Source: Leptospirillum ferrooxidans C2-3
GTDB lineage: Bacteria > Nitrospirota > Leptospirillia > Leptospirillales > Leptospirillaceae
Assembly (NCBI RefSeq): GCF_000284315.1
Contig: NC_017094.1
Coordinates: forward strand, 2,495,539 to 2,559,538
Direction of reading: 5' to 3'
DNA: 64,000 nucleotides
The notes below the pieces were generated by a model. The model had not been told where the DNA came from. It did not search any database and saw nothing but the letters and a program-made list of their open reading frames with translations. Both the position numbers and the translations under genes were made by a program. Positions 25,853 to 34,456 of the stretch are shown in pieces; position 1 is the stretch's first letter; every line of letters begins with the position of its first letter.

Positions 25853-26713
25853 TTGATCAGGTCGAACACCACCGACAAACAATTGGAGAGCTCAGGATTT
25901 CTCCCGAATGATCTTGAGGTCGAGATATCGGCCCATCGCTCGCCCACACGATATGGACTTTCTTTTCAGCCCGTTCCGAAAGGGGTGGGCTGGGCCCTCC
26001 ATCTGAAAGTTCCACGTGGAACATCCGAAGAAAAGATCCGGGAAATCCTCTATCGCCACAGGAGATGGATCAACGCGCGATTCCAGAGATTCCGACAGGG
26101 AATCCTTCATTCCCATGCCAACCATCCTGAACATTCCGGAAAGAATCATGAGTCACTGATTCTTTTTGACGGAATCTTCCACAGGATCATCATCGAGAAA
26201 AACCATCCCGGACCGGACGGAAAAAGGGTTTTCACAAACCCTGACCAGACCATTACGGTCCAAAGCCCCGGAGATCTTTCCGATCATGAAGCGGCTTTGG
26301 CCATCAGGGAGTTTTTTCTTTCGGAAATGATCCGGAGAACTTCCGGAATCCTGAAACATCGCTCACAGCAACTTAATCTTTACCCCAAAAAAGTTGTGAT
26401 CCGGAATACAAAAAGGCAATGGGGATCGATGAACCGTCATGGGGTCATGTCCCTGTCGCTCAGGCTGGCACAGATGACCGAAGAGATTCTGGATCTGGTG
26501 ATTGTTCATGAACTGTGCCACATGCTTCATCCCAACCATGGAGAGTCCTTCAACACCCTCCTGACGAGACTGACCCCGGACCACCGGCAGAAGATGAAAG
26601 AGATTTCCGCCATTTGGACCTTTGGTGAGACCCCCCTTTGGGAAGCCGGGTTTTCATCCCTTCCGATTCCCGACAATCTCCTCCCCCAACCTCACAATAG
26701 TCCCAAGACTTGA
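25853..26713 (+). CDS. YgjP/WLM-type zinc metallopeptidase (DUF45)
   Basis: The 286-residue product starts with TTG; no in-frame ATG lies nearby. The C-terminal half carries RNTKRQWGSMN and the zinc motif VIHELCHMLHPNHGESF (HExxH plus a third His), characteristic of the YgjP/DUF45 family, close to SprT-like and WLM peptidases. These are cytoplasmic proteins often linked to phage-restriction or DNA-protein crosslink repair loci, but no such genes are visible here. Role unknown. Confidence 0.85.
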   Translation: MIRSNTTDKQLESSGFLPNDLEVEISAHRSPTRYGLSFQPVPKGVGWALHLKVPRGTSEEKIREILYRHRRWINARFQRFRQGILHSHANHPEHSGKNHESLILFDGIFHRIIIEKNHPGPDGKRVFTNPDQTITVQSPGDLSDHEAALAIREFFLSEMIRRTSGILKHRSQQLNLYPKKVVIRNTKRQWGSMNRHGVMSLSLRLAQMTEEILDLVIVHELCHMLHPNHGESFNTLLTRLTPDHRQKMKEISAIWTFGETPLWEAGFSSLPIPDNLLPQPHNSPKT

Positions 26714-26759
26714 AGAAGGAGGCTATGGCGTTCTAGGATAAGTGATCTGAACCAAACCG

Positions 26760-27977
26760 ATGACCTCCCTTCTTTCAAAACCCATGGACGGTTCCTGCGT
26801 CCAAACAGAACACCGGGATAGCCCTGACAAAGTGGAAAACAAGGAAAAACCAAAAGGACAAAGAACAGGATTTTCCACCGGCGCATGCTCCCAGGCCGGT
26901 GTGGCGGCCTGTCTGGTGGCCTTTCTGGAAGGAGCCCCCCCCCAAGAGATCGCTGTCAGGCTTCCCATTGGCAGAAAAGCCGTTTTTCCTCTCGCCGATT
27001 TTTGCCTGGACCTCCATTCCGACAAGGATCGTCCCAGCGCAACGGCAACCATCGTCAAGGATGCCGGCGATGATCCCGATGTCACCCATGGAGCCTCCAT
27101 CATCACTTCCGTCCGGATCACGTGCGTCCCCGGCGTGCGCTTTTTTGCGGGAGAAGGGGTTGGAACCGTCACCAAGCCGGGACTGGGCCTCGCTGTCGGA
27201 GATCCCGCCATCAATCCTGTTCCCAGAGAGATGATCAAAAACGAGTTTCTTCTGCGGCAGGACGATCTGAAGGCCTGGACCTCAAAACATTACGGATGGA
27301 GCGATCCGGGAATGGATGTCACCATCTCCATTCCCAATGGAGAAGTTCTCGCAGAAAAGACACTGAACGGACGGTTGGGGATACTGGGCGGCCTTTCCAT
27401 ACTGGGAACAAAAGGCATAGTCGTTCCTTTCAGCACATCCGCTTACAGGGCCAGCATCTCCCAGGCGATCGATGTCGCCCTGGCCCGGGACATCTCTACA
27501 CTTGTGTTTACAACGGGCGGGCAAAGTGAAAAATTTGCCCAGAAGATCCGCTCGGACCTCCCGGAAGAGGCCTTCATCCAGATCGGGGATTTCACGGGAT
27601 TCTCCCTTCGGGAGGCGGTCAAGAAAAAGGTGGGACGGGTGATCATGGCGGGTTTTCTCGGGAAATTTTCCAAGCTGGCGGCAGGCGTCACCCAAACGCA
27701 TGCGGCAGGCTCATCGGTGGATCTTGAATTTCTCTCCTCCGTCGCCCGGGAGGCAGGGTGTCCGGAAGCTGTCTGCAATGAGATCGCCCACGCCAATACC
27801 GCAAGACACGCCGGAGAAATCGCCTTGTCGGCGGGATGCACAGGTTTTTTCTCCTTCCTGGGAAAAAGGGTCACCAGCCAATTGAAGAAAACAGTAAAGA
27901 ACGAGCTTCCCATCGAAGTCCTCCTCACCAACTTCGATGGGACCATCCTCTCCCATGAGGGAGACAAAACATGCTAG
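26760..27977 (+). CDS. cbiD: Cobalt-precorrin-5B C1-methyltransferase CbiD
   Basis: The 405-residue protein has the CbiD opening RTGFSTGACSQAGVAACLVAF, given here as TGFSTGACSQAGVAAC, and GVGTVTKPGLGLAVGDPAIN with NPVPREMI after it. CbiD methylates C1 in the anaerobic corrin pathway. It overlaps cbiE by 7 bases and begins the cobalamin block. Confidence 0.95.
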   Translation: MTSLLSKPMDGSCVQTEHRDSPDKVENKEKPKGQRTGFSTGACSQAGVAACLVAFLEGAPPQEIAVRLPIGRKAVFPLADFCLDLHSDKDRPSATATIVKDAGDDPDVTHGASIITSVRITCVPGVRFFAGEGVGTVTKPGLGLAVGDPAINPVPREMIKNEFLLRQDDLKAWTSKHYGWSDPGMDVTISIPNGEVLAEKTLNGRLGILGGLSILGTKGIVVPFSTSAYRASISQAIDVALARDISTLVFTTGGQSEKFAQKIRSDLPEEAFIQIGDFTGFSLREAVKKKVGRVIMAGFLGKFSKLAAGVTQTHAAGSSVDLEFLSSVAREAGCPEAVCNEIAHANTARHAGEIALSAGCTGFFSFLGKRVTSQLKKTVKNELPIEVLLTNFDGTILSHEGDKTC

Positions 27978-28678
27978 GAAAAGAGGCTCTCCAAAATCCC
28001 GTTCACCGGGAAGCCCGCATCCATGTCATCGGAATGGAACCGGAAGGGCTCTCGACAGAAGATCTCCGATTTTCCGGACTTTTCTCTCGCTGCTCTCTTC
28101 TCGTCGGTGGAGACCGCCAGTTGAAAACGCTCACCGGACCACTCCCTCCGGATATTGAAAGACTCACCATCCGTGGGAAGATGGAGCCGATCATCGATCG
28201 TCTCCGTCCGTTTCAGGAGCAATCCTCATCGGAGGTCGCGGTGATTCTGGCCTCCGGGGACCCGCTCTATTATGGAATCGGATCGACCCTCATCCGGGCA
28301 ATCGGAAAGGAAAGCCTGGCTTTTTATCCCGCCCCGACACTCGTCCAGAGAGCCTTTTCCCTTTTGGGTCTTCCATGGGAACAATCCACAGTGATTTCCT
28401 TCCATCGGCCGGACAGCCCCGAGGAGATCCCCCATACCGGGCTTGGCAATCTTCTGGCCTTCTATACCGATGGCTCAGATGGTCCCCGTAAGGTCCTTTT
28501 GGCGATCGAAAAGGATCCTTTTCTCAAAAAAAGGCTGAACGAATTCACCGTCCTTGAAAACATCGGACTCGATGGCCAGACCATCAGACTATTCACTCCC
28601 GAGAAATTGGACTTGCTCCGCGAAACACCATTTGCCCCACTCAATGTCGTCGTCGTGACACTCAATCCTTCCGACTGA
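27971..28678 (+). CDS. cbiE: Cobalt-precorrin-7 C5-methyltransferase CbiE
   Basis: The 235-residue SAM-dependent methyltransferase of the tetrapyrrole family opens with HVIGMEPEGLS and has the VAVILASGDPLYYGIGSTL motif. It is separate from CbiT, unlike the fused CobL of aerobes. It follows cbiD with a short overlap and precedes cbiT. Confidence 0.9.
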   Translation: MLGKEALQNPVHREARIHVIGMEPEGLSTEDLRFSGLFSRCSLLVGGDRQLKTLTGPLPPDIERLTIRGKMEPIIDRLRPFQEQSSSEVAVILASGDPLYYGIGSTLIRAIGKESLAFYPAPTLVQRAFSLLGLPWEQSTVISFHRPDSPEEIPHTGLGNLLAFYTDGSDGPRKVLLAIEKDPFLKKRLNEFTVLENIGLDGQTIRLFTPEKLDLLRETPFAPLNVVVVTLNPSD

Positions 28679-28710
28679 ACACTCAAAACAAGGATCAAAG
28701 GAGATCGCCC

Positions 28711-29319
28711 ATGAGCCGGGAAACCCTGTTCGGCCTGCCAGAAGAAGCTTTTCATTTTACGGTTCCCAGAAAGGGACTCATTACCAAAACGGAGATTCGG
28801 GTTCTCTCCCTCTCCAGACTGGACCTCGCTCCCGGCCTGCACCTGTGGGATATCGGCGCGGGCTCCGGATCCGTCGGAATTGAAGCCGCACGCCTGGTGC
28901 CGACACTCACAGTGACCGCGATCGAAAAAGATCAGGAGGATTTTGACTGCCTGATCAAAAATGTTTCAACCTTTGGACTCGAGGAACGCATCCGGACGAT
29001 CCATGGAAAGGCCCCTGAAAAACTCCCCAGAGATCCCCGCCCGGACAGGGTTTTTATCGGTGGAACCGGAGGAAGGCTCGCAGACCTTCTCGACCTGTCA
29101 CAAGAACTCCTGCCCCCCGACGGAAAAGTGGTCATCAACCTTGCGACCTTTGAAAACATTTCCGAGGTTCTCGACTGGACCCGGGACAAGGGGATCTCTC
29201 CCGAAATCTGGCAGATCCAGACAGGAAGAGGAAAAACCATTCTGGGGCTTCACAGGATCGAAGCCATGAATCCGGTCGTCATCATTTCCTTTTCACCCAA
29301 GAAACCCGAGACCCCCTAA
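28711..29319 (+). CDS. cbiT: Cobalt-precorrin-6B C15-methyltransferase (decarboxylating) CbiT
   Basis: The 202-residue protein opens with the TKTEIRVLSLSRLDL segment and has HLWDIGAGSGSVGIEAA, the class I SAM-binding loop. RVFIGGTGGRLADLL follows, typical of CbiT. It methylates C15 and decarboxylates the C12 acetate in the corrin ring pathway. An AAGGAG lies just upstream. Confidence 0.92.
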   Translation: MSRETLFGLPEEAFHFTVPRKGLITKTEIRVLSLSRLDLAPGLHLWDIGAGSGSVGIEAARLVPTLTVTAIEKDQEDFDCLIKNVSTFGLEERIRTIHGKAPEKLPRDPRPDRVFIGGTGGRLADLLDLSQELLPPDGKVVINLATFENISEVLDWTRDKGISPEIWQIQTGRGKTILGLHRIEAMNPVVIISFSPKKPETP

Positions 29320-29342
29320 AAAATAGCCGGAGAACAATCCTG

Positions 29343-30476
29343 ATGGAATCCATACCCGTTCTGACAACTGCCAAAGAAAAAATCGCCATCATCACCATCA
29401 CCCGACCCGGTCTTGAAAAAGCAGCCGCCCTCCTGAAGGGGCTTGATGCCACACTTTACGTCTCCGAGAGATATGCCGGCGAAGCGCCGGAAGGCGCAGT
29501 CATTTTTGACGGGGTCGTCAAGAATCTTCTGCCCGGGCTCTTCGACTCCTACGACGGGATAATCCTTGTCATGGCCCTTGGGATCGTGGTGAGAACCATT
29601 GCCCCCCTGATCGTGGATAAAAAAAAGGATCCGGGAATTGTCGTCATCGACGTCACCGGCCGATTTGCCATCAGCCTCCTTTCAGGACACCTTGGAGGAG
29701 CCAACGCTCTTGCGAGGGAAGCGGGAGAAATCCTGGGAGCCATACCGGTCATCACCACCGGGACCGATGTCAGGGACACCATCGCTCCTGACATGATGGC
29801 AAAAGAGATCGGAGCCGACCTCACTCCTTTTGATCTCCTGAAACGGGTCAGTTCCGCAATCGTCGACGGAGACCGGGTTTTGGTGCTCAACCCCGAAAAA
29901 ATCCCGTTCACACAGCTATCCGGAACACTCAAACCCAACATACTTCTTCATGGGGAGTGGCCGGATCCCATGCCACTGGCCCGGGCCGCGATTGTGATCT
30001 CTTCGTCGTCTGCCCCGCCGACGGATCTCCTGCCGGTTCATGTCACGATTCACCCAAGGGTCCTTGCCGTCGGAATCGGTTGCAATCGGGGAACATCCGC
30101 CAAAGAAATCATTTCCCTTGTTGAACAGACACTGGAAAAAGCCAATCTGTCCGTTTCGTCGATCGCCCGTTTTGCCACGATCGACCTGAAAAAAGATGAG
30201 GAAGGGATCCTTGAGACCGCCCGGTTTTTCAATCGTCCGCTGGAGATTTATACCCGGGAAGAGCTCTCGCAAATCGATTCTCCCAACCCATCGGAGGTAG
30301 TCCGGTCTCATGTCGGGACGCCCGGAGTCTCGGAACCGGCTGCCCTTCTCGCAATCCGTCTCCATGCGCCCTTTCCGGATGGTAGTGGAGAACTTTCAAT
30401 CGAGAAGGTCAAATCGGAAAATGCCACAATGGCCGTCGCCAGATGGAAAGCCCGGGAAGCCACGTCCGAAAGCTGA
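29343..30476 (+). CDS. cbiG: Cobalt-precorrin-5A hydrolase CbiG
   Basis: The 377-residue protein has the three CbiG parts: an N-terminal domain with VMALGIVVRTIAPLI, a middle part with SLLSGHLGGANALAREAG, and a C-terminal domain with AVGIGCNRGTSAKEI. CbiG opens the delta-lactone and releases acetaldehyde, a step of the anaerobic pathway only. It ends next to the convergent marC gene. Confidence 0.93.
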   Translation: MESIPVLTTAKEKIAIITITRPGLEKAAALLKGLDATLYVSERYAGEAPEGAVIFDGVVKNLLPGLFDSYDGIILVMALGIVVRTIAPLIVDKKKDPGIVVIDVTGRFAISLLSGHLGGANALAREAGEILGAIPVITTGTDVRDTIAPDMMAKEIGADLTPFDLLKRVSSAIVDGDRVLVLNPEKIPFTQLSGTLKPNILLHGEWPDPMPLARAAIVISSSSAPPTDLLPVHVTIHPRVLAVGIGCNRGTSAKEIISLVEQTLEKANLSVSSIARFATIDLKKDEEGILETARFFNRPLEIYTREELSQIDSPNPSEVVRSHVGTPGVSEPAALLAIRLHAPFPDGSGELSIEKVKSENATMAVARWKAREATSES

Positions 30477-31088
30477 TCAGGGGGTTGTCCGGATCAGTCC
30501 CAGGATCCCGAAGTGGATGAGTCGAACGGCGATCGCCGCCAGGAGGAGGGAGAAAATCTTTCCCGCCACCGCGGATGAGGTCACCCCGATCTTTTTATTG
30601 ATCACATCGGACATGGACAGAAGCGGGTACAGGATCGCCATATTGAAAAAAAGAGCCCCGACAACCAGAATGATTCCGTGGCTCTTGGCAAGAATGAGAG
30701 AAGAGGTGAGCACCGCTGGACCGGCGATCAGTGGGATTCCCATGGGAACCGCTCCCCAGGATTTTGGCAACGTCGGCGGGGAGGACAGGGCAGATCCTGC
30801 CGCCTGACTCTGGCTCTTCAGCAAATCGGAAATCGACAGGACCAGGAGGAGGATTCCCCCCGAGATTGAAAAGTCCCAGATGGAAAGCCCCAGAAAATCC
30901 AGAAGGATTTTTCCACCCACGGCAAAAAGGACACTCGCCATGAAAGCGGTGAGGACCGCGGTTCTTGCGATCTGTTTTCGTTGACCCGCCTCCAGCTCTC
31001 CGGTCAGCCCGATAAACAGAGGAAGGATGCCTGGTGGATCAATGGCTACAAAAAGGGGTAGAAAGGATAACCAGAACTCCTGCCACAC
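30477..31088 (-). CDS. MarC-family integral membrane protein
   Basis: The 203-residue protein has six hydrophobic segments and the MarC pattern FVAIDPPGILPLFIGLTG near the N-terminus and VPMGIPLIAGPAVLTSSL in the middle. The family's function is unknown; the old multiple-antibiotic-resistance link does not hold. It lies on the opposite strand between cbiG and cbiH, splitting the cobalamin genes, with no spare bases after cbiG. Confidence 0.88.
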   Translation of the reverse strand: MWQEFWLSFLPLFVAIDPPGILPLFIGLTGELEAGQRKQIARTAVLTAFMASVLFAVGGKILLDFLGLSIWDFSISGGILLLVLSISDLLKSQSQAAGSALSSPPTLPKSWGAVPMGIPLIAGPAVLTSSLILAKSHGIILVVGALFFNMAILYPLLSMSDVINKKIGVTSSAVAGKIFSLLLAAIAVRLIHFGILGLIRTTP

Positions 31089-31276
31089 GTTTGTCTCCGA
31101 AAATTAAAGGATTGGGGGTCATATCGGGGGACAGTTGATGTATGCCCCGCCCGGGCTTTATCATATCCCATGTGTGCAGTCTGTCCGCACCATGCCGATT
31201 TCTCCTTAGAGGGAACACCAACATATCATTCTCCACGGAAACTCCATATGCATTCCAGGAAGGAAAAGATCATATC

Positions 31277-32101
31277 ATGTCCAATAACGCACCCCTTACC
31301 CCCGAATCCCCCCGGGGAAGCCTTCTCCTCGTGGGCTTCGGGCCGGGATCGGAAGAACACCTGACCCATCGGGCAAAATGGGCCATTGAGCATGCCGAGA
31401 TCATCATTGGCTATCGCACCTATATTGATCTTGTCCGCCCTTTGATCCAGAACAAGACCATTATCCAGACCGGGATGACTGAGGAGATCGAACGTGCCTC
31501 CCAGGCGGTTGACCTTGCTTTTTCCGGAAAAACCGTAGCGCTCGTCTCCAGCGGGGATGTCGGGATCTATGGAATGGCCGGGCTGGCCTATGAGGTTTTA
31601 GCCGACCGGGGTTACACCGGCACCGAAATCGATGTCGAGGTCATACCGGGCGTCACTGCCCTTTCGGCGTGCGCTTCGATTCTGGGAGCTCCCCTGATGC
31701 ATGATTTTGCCTCCATTAGCCTTTCCGACCTCCTCACCCCATGGGAAGTGATCCGGAAAAGACTCAGGGCCGCCGCTGAAGCGGACTTTGTCATCGCCCT
31801 CTACAACCCGAAATCATCAAAACGGGTTCGTCAAATCGAGGAAGCCCGGGAAATCATGATGGAGGTCCGGGATCATGATACCCCGGTTGGAATTGTGAAA
31901 AGTGCCATGAGGGAAGGGGAAAACATTGTCATCTCGAACCTTTCGGAGATGCTCACCCACCCCATCGGCATGCTCACCACCATCCTCGTGGGCAACTCCC
32001 AGACCAGGATCATCGCCGGAAAAATGGTCACCCCGCGTGGCTATCAGAAAAAATACAATATCCATACAGGAGACCGGCTGACAAAGTCGAAAACCCTATG
32101 A
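31277..32101 (+). CDS. cbiH: Cobalt-precorrin-3B C17-methyltransferase CbiH/CobJ
   Basis: The ATG at 31277 follows GGAAGGAAAAG; the frame is open to 31142 but lacks another ribosome site. The 274-residue methyltransferase has LLLVGFGPGSEEHLTHRA, IGYRTYIDLV, ALVSSGDVGIYGMAGLAYE and VIPGVTALSACASILG. It contracts the ring by C17 methylation. It overlaps cobO by 4 bases. Confidence 0.93.
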   Translation: MSNNAPLTPESPRGSLLLVGFGPGSEEHLTHRAKWAIEHAEIIIGYRTYIDLVRPLIQNKTIIQTGMTEEIERASQAVDLAFSGKTVALVSSGDVGIYGMAGLAYEVLADRGYTGTEIDVEVIPGVTALSACASILGAPLMHDFASISLSDLLTPWEVIRKRLRAAAEADFVIALYNPKSSKRVRQIEEAREIMMEVRDHDTPVGIVKSAMREGENIVISNLSEMLTHPIGMLTTILVGNSQTRIIAGKMVTPRGYQKKYNIHTGDRLTKSKTL

Positions 32102-32634
32102 CGGATGAAGCCCTCAAAAAAGGTTTGGTCATTGTTCATACGGGAGACGGCAAAGGGAAAACCACCGCTGCCCTGGGAATGGCGTTTCGGGCCGCGGGTT
32201 ACGGAATGCCGGTATTGATTGCCCAATTCATCAAGGGATCCTGGCATTACGGGGAGCTTGACGCCATCAAGCGATTCGAGGGGATTCTCACCATCAGGCA
32301 GATGGGTGAGGGATTTACCTGGGAAACCAAGGACCCTGTCCGGGACCGGGAAGTGGCCCAGAAGGCGTTTGCCTGGGTCAGGGAAGAGATTCTTTCCGGA
32401 AAATACCACATGGTCATCCTCGATGAAATCAATATCGCCATGCGTTACCATTATATCGATATGGAACAGGTCGATGCCCTGATCGATGAAAAACCTCCGG
32501 ACCTTCATCTTGTCATGACCGGAAGAAATGCCCATCCGCGATTGATTGAACGGGCCGATCTGGTGACCGAGATGAAGGCCATCAAACACCCTTATGAAAA
32601 AGGGATCATGGCCCAGAAAGGAGTCGAATTTTAA
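32098..32634 (+). CDS. cobO: Cob(I)alamin adenosyltransferase CobO/CobA
   Basis: The 178-residue enzyme has the unusual P-loop HTGDGKGKTTAALGMAFRA and the aspartate segment MVILDEINIAMRY. It attaches the adenosyl ligand to the cobalt of corrinoids using ATP. It overlaps the deformylase start by one base. Confidence 0.94.
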   Translation: MTDEALKKGLVIVHTGDGKGKTTAALGMAFRAAGYGMPVLIAQFIKGSWHYGELDAIKRFEGILTIRQMGEGFTWETKDPVRDREVAQKAFAWVREEILSGKYHMVILDEINIAMRYHYIDMEQVDALIDEKPPDLHLVMTGRNAHPRLIERADLVTEMKAIKHPYEKGIMAQKGVEF

Positions 32635-33194
32635 TGGCCCTCTTGAAAATAGCCCGTATGGGAAATCCTATCCTCCGAAAGATTGCCGAGGCGGTTCCGT
32701 TGGCAGAAATCGAAACGCCCGCGTTCCAGAGCTTTATCGACGATCTTGTCGACACAATGAGGGATGGTGACGGTCTGGGGCTCGCCGCTCCCCAGGTTCA
32801 TGTCTCGAAACAGGTCGTCGTTGTGGAGTCCATTGAAAACGAGCGGTATCCCGATGCCCCTTCCATCGGCCTTCTGGTTCTCGTCAATCCGGTCTTCAAA
32901 TATATGTCTAAAGAGACCCGGTATGGATGGGAGGGATGCCTGTCCGTCGACAACCTTCGGGGAAAAGTGACCAGAAGCCGGGCAGTAAAGCTTGAGGCTT
33001 TGGACCGTTATGGAAAAAAGATGCTTCTCGACTGGGAAGGGTTCCCGGCTGTCATCTTGCAGCATGAGACGGACCATCTCCGGGGAACGCTCTTTGTCGA
33101 CCGGATGAAGGACATGACAACCCTTTGCCACCTTGAGGAATTTTCAAGATATTGGGTGAGAAAGGAAAGCGACGATGAAGAAGACGTCGTCTGA
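32634..33194 (+). CDS. def: Peptide deformylase
   Basis: The 186-residue enzyme has all three deformylase motifs: GLGLAAPQV, WEGCLSV, and QHETDHLRG, whose Cys and two His bind Fe2+. It removes formyl from nascent N-terminal methionine. It is coupled to cobO by a one-base overlap, an odd pairing for a housekeeping enzyme; a second def elsewhere in the genome is possible. Confidence 0.93.
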   Translation: MALLKIARMGNPILRKIAEAVPLAEIETPAFQSFIDDLVDTMRDGDGLGLAAPQVHVSKQVVVVESIENERYPDAPSIGLLVLVNPVFKYMSKETRYGWEGCLSVDNLRGKVTRSRAVKLEALDRYGKKMLLDWEGFPAVILQHETDHLRGTLFVDRMKDMTTLCHLEEFSRYWVRKESDDEEDVV

Positions 33195-33319
33195 CTGAAA
33201 ACCCTGCAACATGGCTGACCAGCCGGATCAAACCCAGGGGCTCAGCTGGTTTGGGTCCCTGGAAGGGCGGCAGTCCTCAACCCCCGATGCACAACATCTG
33301 AAACATCCGGAAAATGGCC

Positions 33320-33353
33320 CCCTTCGGAGCGGGAAGGGCTAGTGGGCTTTTTG
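33320..33353. terminator. Weak candidate terminator between def and XRE-cupin gene
   Basis: CCCTTC (33320-33325) and GAAGGG (33333-33338) can pair around 7 bases; a CTTTTT run follows a few bases later on the + strand. It lies between convergent genes, where a two-way terminator is expected, but the stem is short. Confidence 0.3.
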
Positions 33354-33383
33354 GTCAAAACCCCTTTTTCTTCTGGTTGTTTT

Positions 33384-33929
33384 TCAGGAGGAAGAAACGA
33401 GAAGCACCGTGGCAGGTCCTGTTCCGGTATTTTTCCAGTTATGGGGCTTTGTGGGGTCAAAATAGACCGCATCAAGGTCCTTCAGGGTATAGGTCCTGTT
33501 CGACTGTTCAAAAAGAATCTCCCCTTCCAGAACAATGGCAAACTCCTCACCTTCGCTTCCCGAATAGGGATAATCTCCGACCTCCCCCCCAGGATCAAGC
33601 CTTAAAAGGAAAGGCTGCATCTTTTTCTTGGAAAGTCCTCTCGCCAGAGGCTCAAGAGTGGCATGTGAAGGTGCGCTGTAGACACGGCGTCGGTCCTGTG
33701 CCGGCATCAGAACCGGATCTCCCGCTTCATCCGGTTCATCAAAAAGAACGGTGATGGGAAGATGAAGAGCCGCGGTAATCTTTTCAAGGGTGGCAACGGA
33801 AGGAGACACCTGTGAAGACTCGATCTGGGACAGGGCGCTGGGAGAAATGCCCGCGGCCAACGCAAGCCCCCTCAGGGTCATTTTTTTTTCCAAACGAAGA
33901 TTTCGGATTCTCTCACTGACTTTCTGCAT
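33384..33929 (-). CDS. XRE-family regulator with C-terminal cupin domain
   Basis: This 181-residue regulator has an N-terminal helix-turn-helix at residues 5-60 (MTLRGLALAAGISPSALSQIE, as TLRGLALAAG and SPSALSQIE). A cupin barrel occupies about residues 105-178 (GEEFAIVLEGEILFE, DAVYFDPTKPHNWKNTG). Cupin regulators of this type usually sense a small metabolite. It is divergent from the CdhB-like genes. Its own promoter overlaps an inverted repeat whose core recurs in the other promoter, so it is the natural candidate to control that operon and itself. No cognate ligand can be deduced. Confidence 0.9.
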   Translation of the reverse strand: MQKVSERIRNLRLEKKMTLRGLALAAGISPSALSQIESSQVSPSVATLEKITAALHLPITVLFDEPDEAGDPVLMPAQDRRRVYSAPSHATLEPLARGLSKKKMQPFLLRLDPGGEVGDYPYSGSEGEEFAIVLEGEILFEQSNRTYTLKDLDAVYFDPTKPHNWKNTGTGPATVLLVSSS

Positions 33930-33954
33930 GGAAGAAGTCTAGATGATCAGTGGT

Positions 33955-33967
33955 AACAGATTCAAGT
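33955..33967 (+). repeat. 13-bp element, copy 1 (XRE promoter)
   Basis: AACAGATTCAAGT here recurs exactly, in the same orientation, at 34377-34389 in the promoter of the divergent operon. In this copy it is flanked as GTAAC-N8-GTTAC. Two exact copies of a 13-mer in 430 bases is unlikely by chance, and both overlap core promoters. Confidence 0.6.
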
Positions 33968-33992
33968 TACAGAAAAAATTGATCATGGACAA
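33964..33992 (-). promoter_or_regulatory. Candidate sigma-70 promoter of the XRE-cupin gene
   Basis: Read on the - strand, TTGTCC (33992-33987) and TAACTT (33969-33964) are 17 bases apart, about 35 bases before the start codon. The -10 box lies inside the inverted repeat GTAAC-N8-GTTAC at 33953-33970, so a bound repressor would block it. Confidence 0.5.
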
Positions 33993-34371
33993 TCCCCGGA
34001 AGACAAATAGGCGGTTATTCCACTCCCCCAGCACTCTTTTTATGGACAAAAATCCTCTTTATGAATCTTTGAAGGAATAGAACCTTCCAATGAACATTTC
34101 CACGCAAAACATGCGCTTTTCACCGGCATCATGTGGTTCAGGTCGCCTCTGTTATGGCCCCATGATGATCTGCAAGCAAAATTCAATATGTGATCATATT
34201 TTTATTCCAAAAATAATTGATAATAAAAACGGACACATTCGTATTTTAAAAGAAACACATATCCGACACAGGACACTCCGGAATTGATCAAGAAATAAAA
34301 AAATAAATGAATCAATAATACTTAATCATTATCCCCTTCAATCATTCTTCCTCCCCAAACAGTGGCCTTGT

Positions 34372-34401
34372 TTGACAACAGATTCAAGTGTTCATTATAA
34401 T
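34372..34401 (+). promoter_or_regulatory. Consensus sigma-70 promoter of the CdhB-like operon
   Basis: TTGACA at 34372-34377 and TATAAT at 34396-34401 are perfect matches, 18 bases apart. Transcription would begin near 34408, leaving about 49 bases before the ATG at 34457. This excludes the earlier in-frame start at 34388, which lies inside the promoter. Confidence 0.85.
34377..34389 (+). repeat. 13-bp element, copy 2 (CdhB-like operon promoter)
   Basis: This is an exact second copy of AACAGATTCAAGT, lying between the -35 and -10 boxes of the strong promoter at 34372-34401. It also forms AACA-N8-TGTT with the following bases. Confidence 0.6.
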
Positions 34402-34408
34402 GAACACT
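34387..34408. promoter_or_regulatory. Perfect 22-bp palindrome over the -10 box (operator)
   Basis: AGTGTTCATTA is followed at once by its exact reverse complement, centred on 34397/34398. The palindrome covers the whole -10 box and the expected start site, the classic place for a repressor dimer. The half-site TAATGAACACT occurs again at 39096-39106 before the hyf-like genes. Confidence 0.8.
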
Positions 34409-34456
34409 CAGATGAACAGAAGCATCAAGCAATTTGGCGACAACAAGGAGGGGATT

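Larger units (their letters stand above)
33930..34456. other. Divergent regulatory region, XRE-cupin / CdhB-like operon
   Basis: These 527 AT-rich bases lack a supported gene. They hold two promoters and several operator-like repeats listed separately. The middle part (about 34090-34340) is AT-rich with nothing recognisable. Confidence 0.75.

Noticed and set aside
26714-26759. Cobalamin riboswitch before cbiD
   Set aside because: The gap is only 46 bases and no B12-box-like element is seen here or before cbiH (31089-31276).
34090-34287. 65-residue ORF in the divergent region
   Set aside because: No ribosome site, AT-rich low-quality composition and no recognisable protein features; treated as non-coding.
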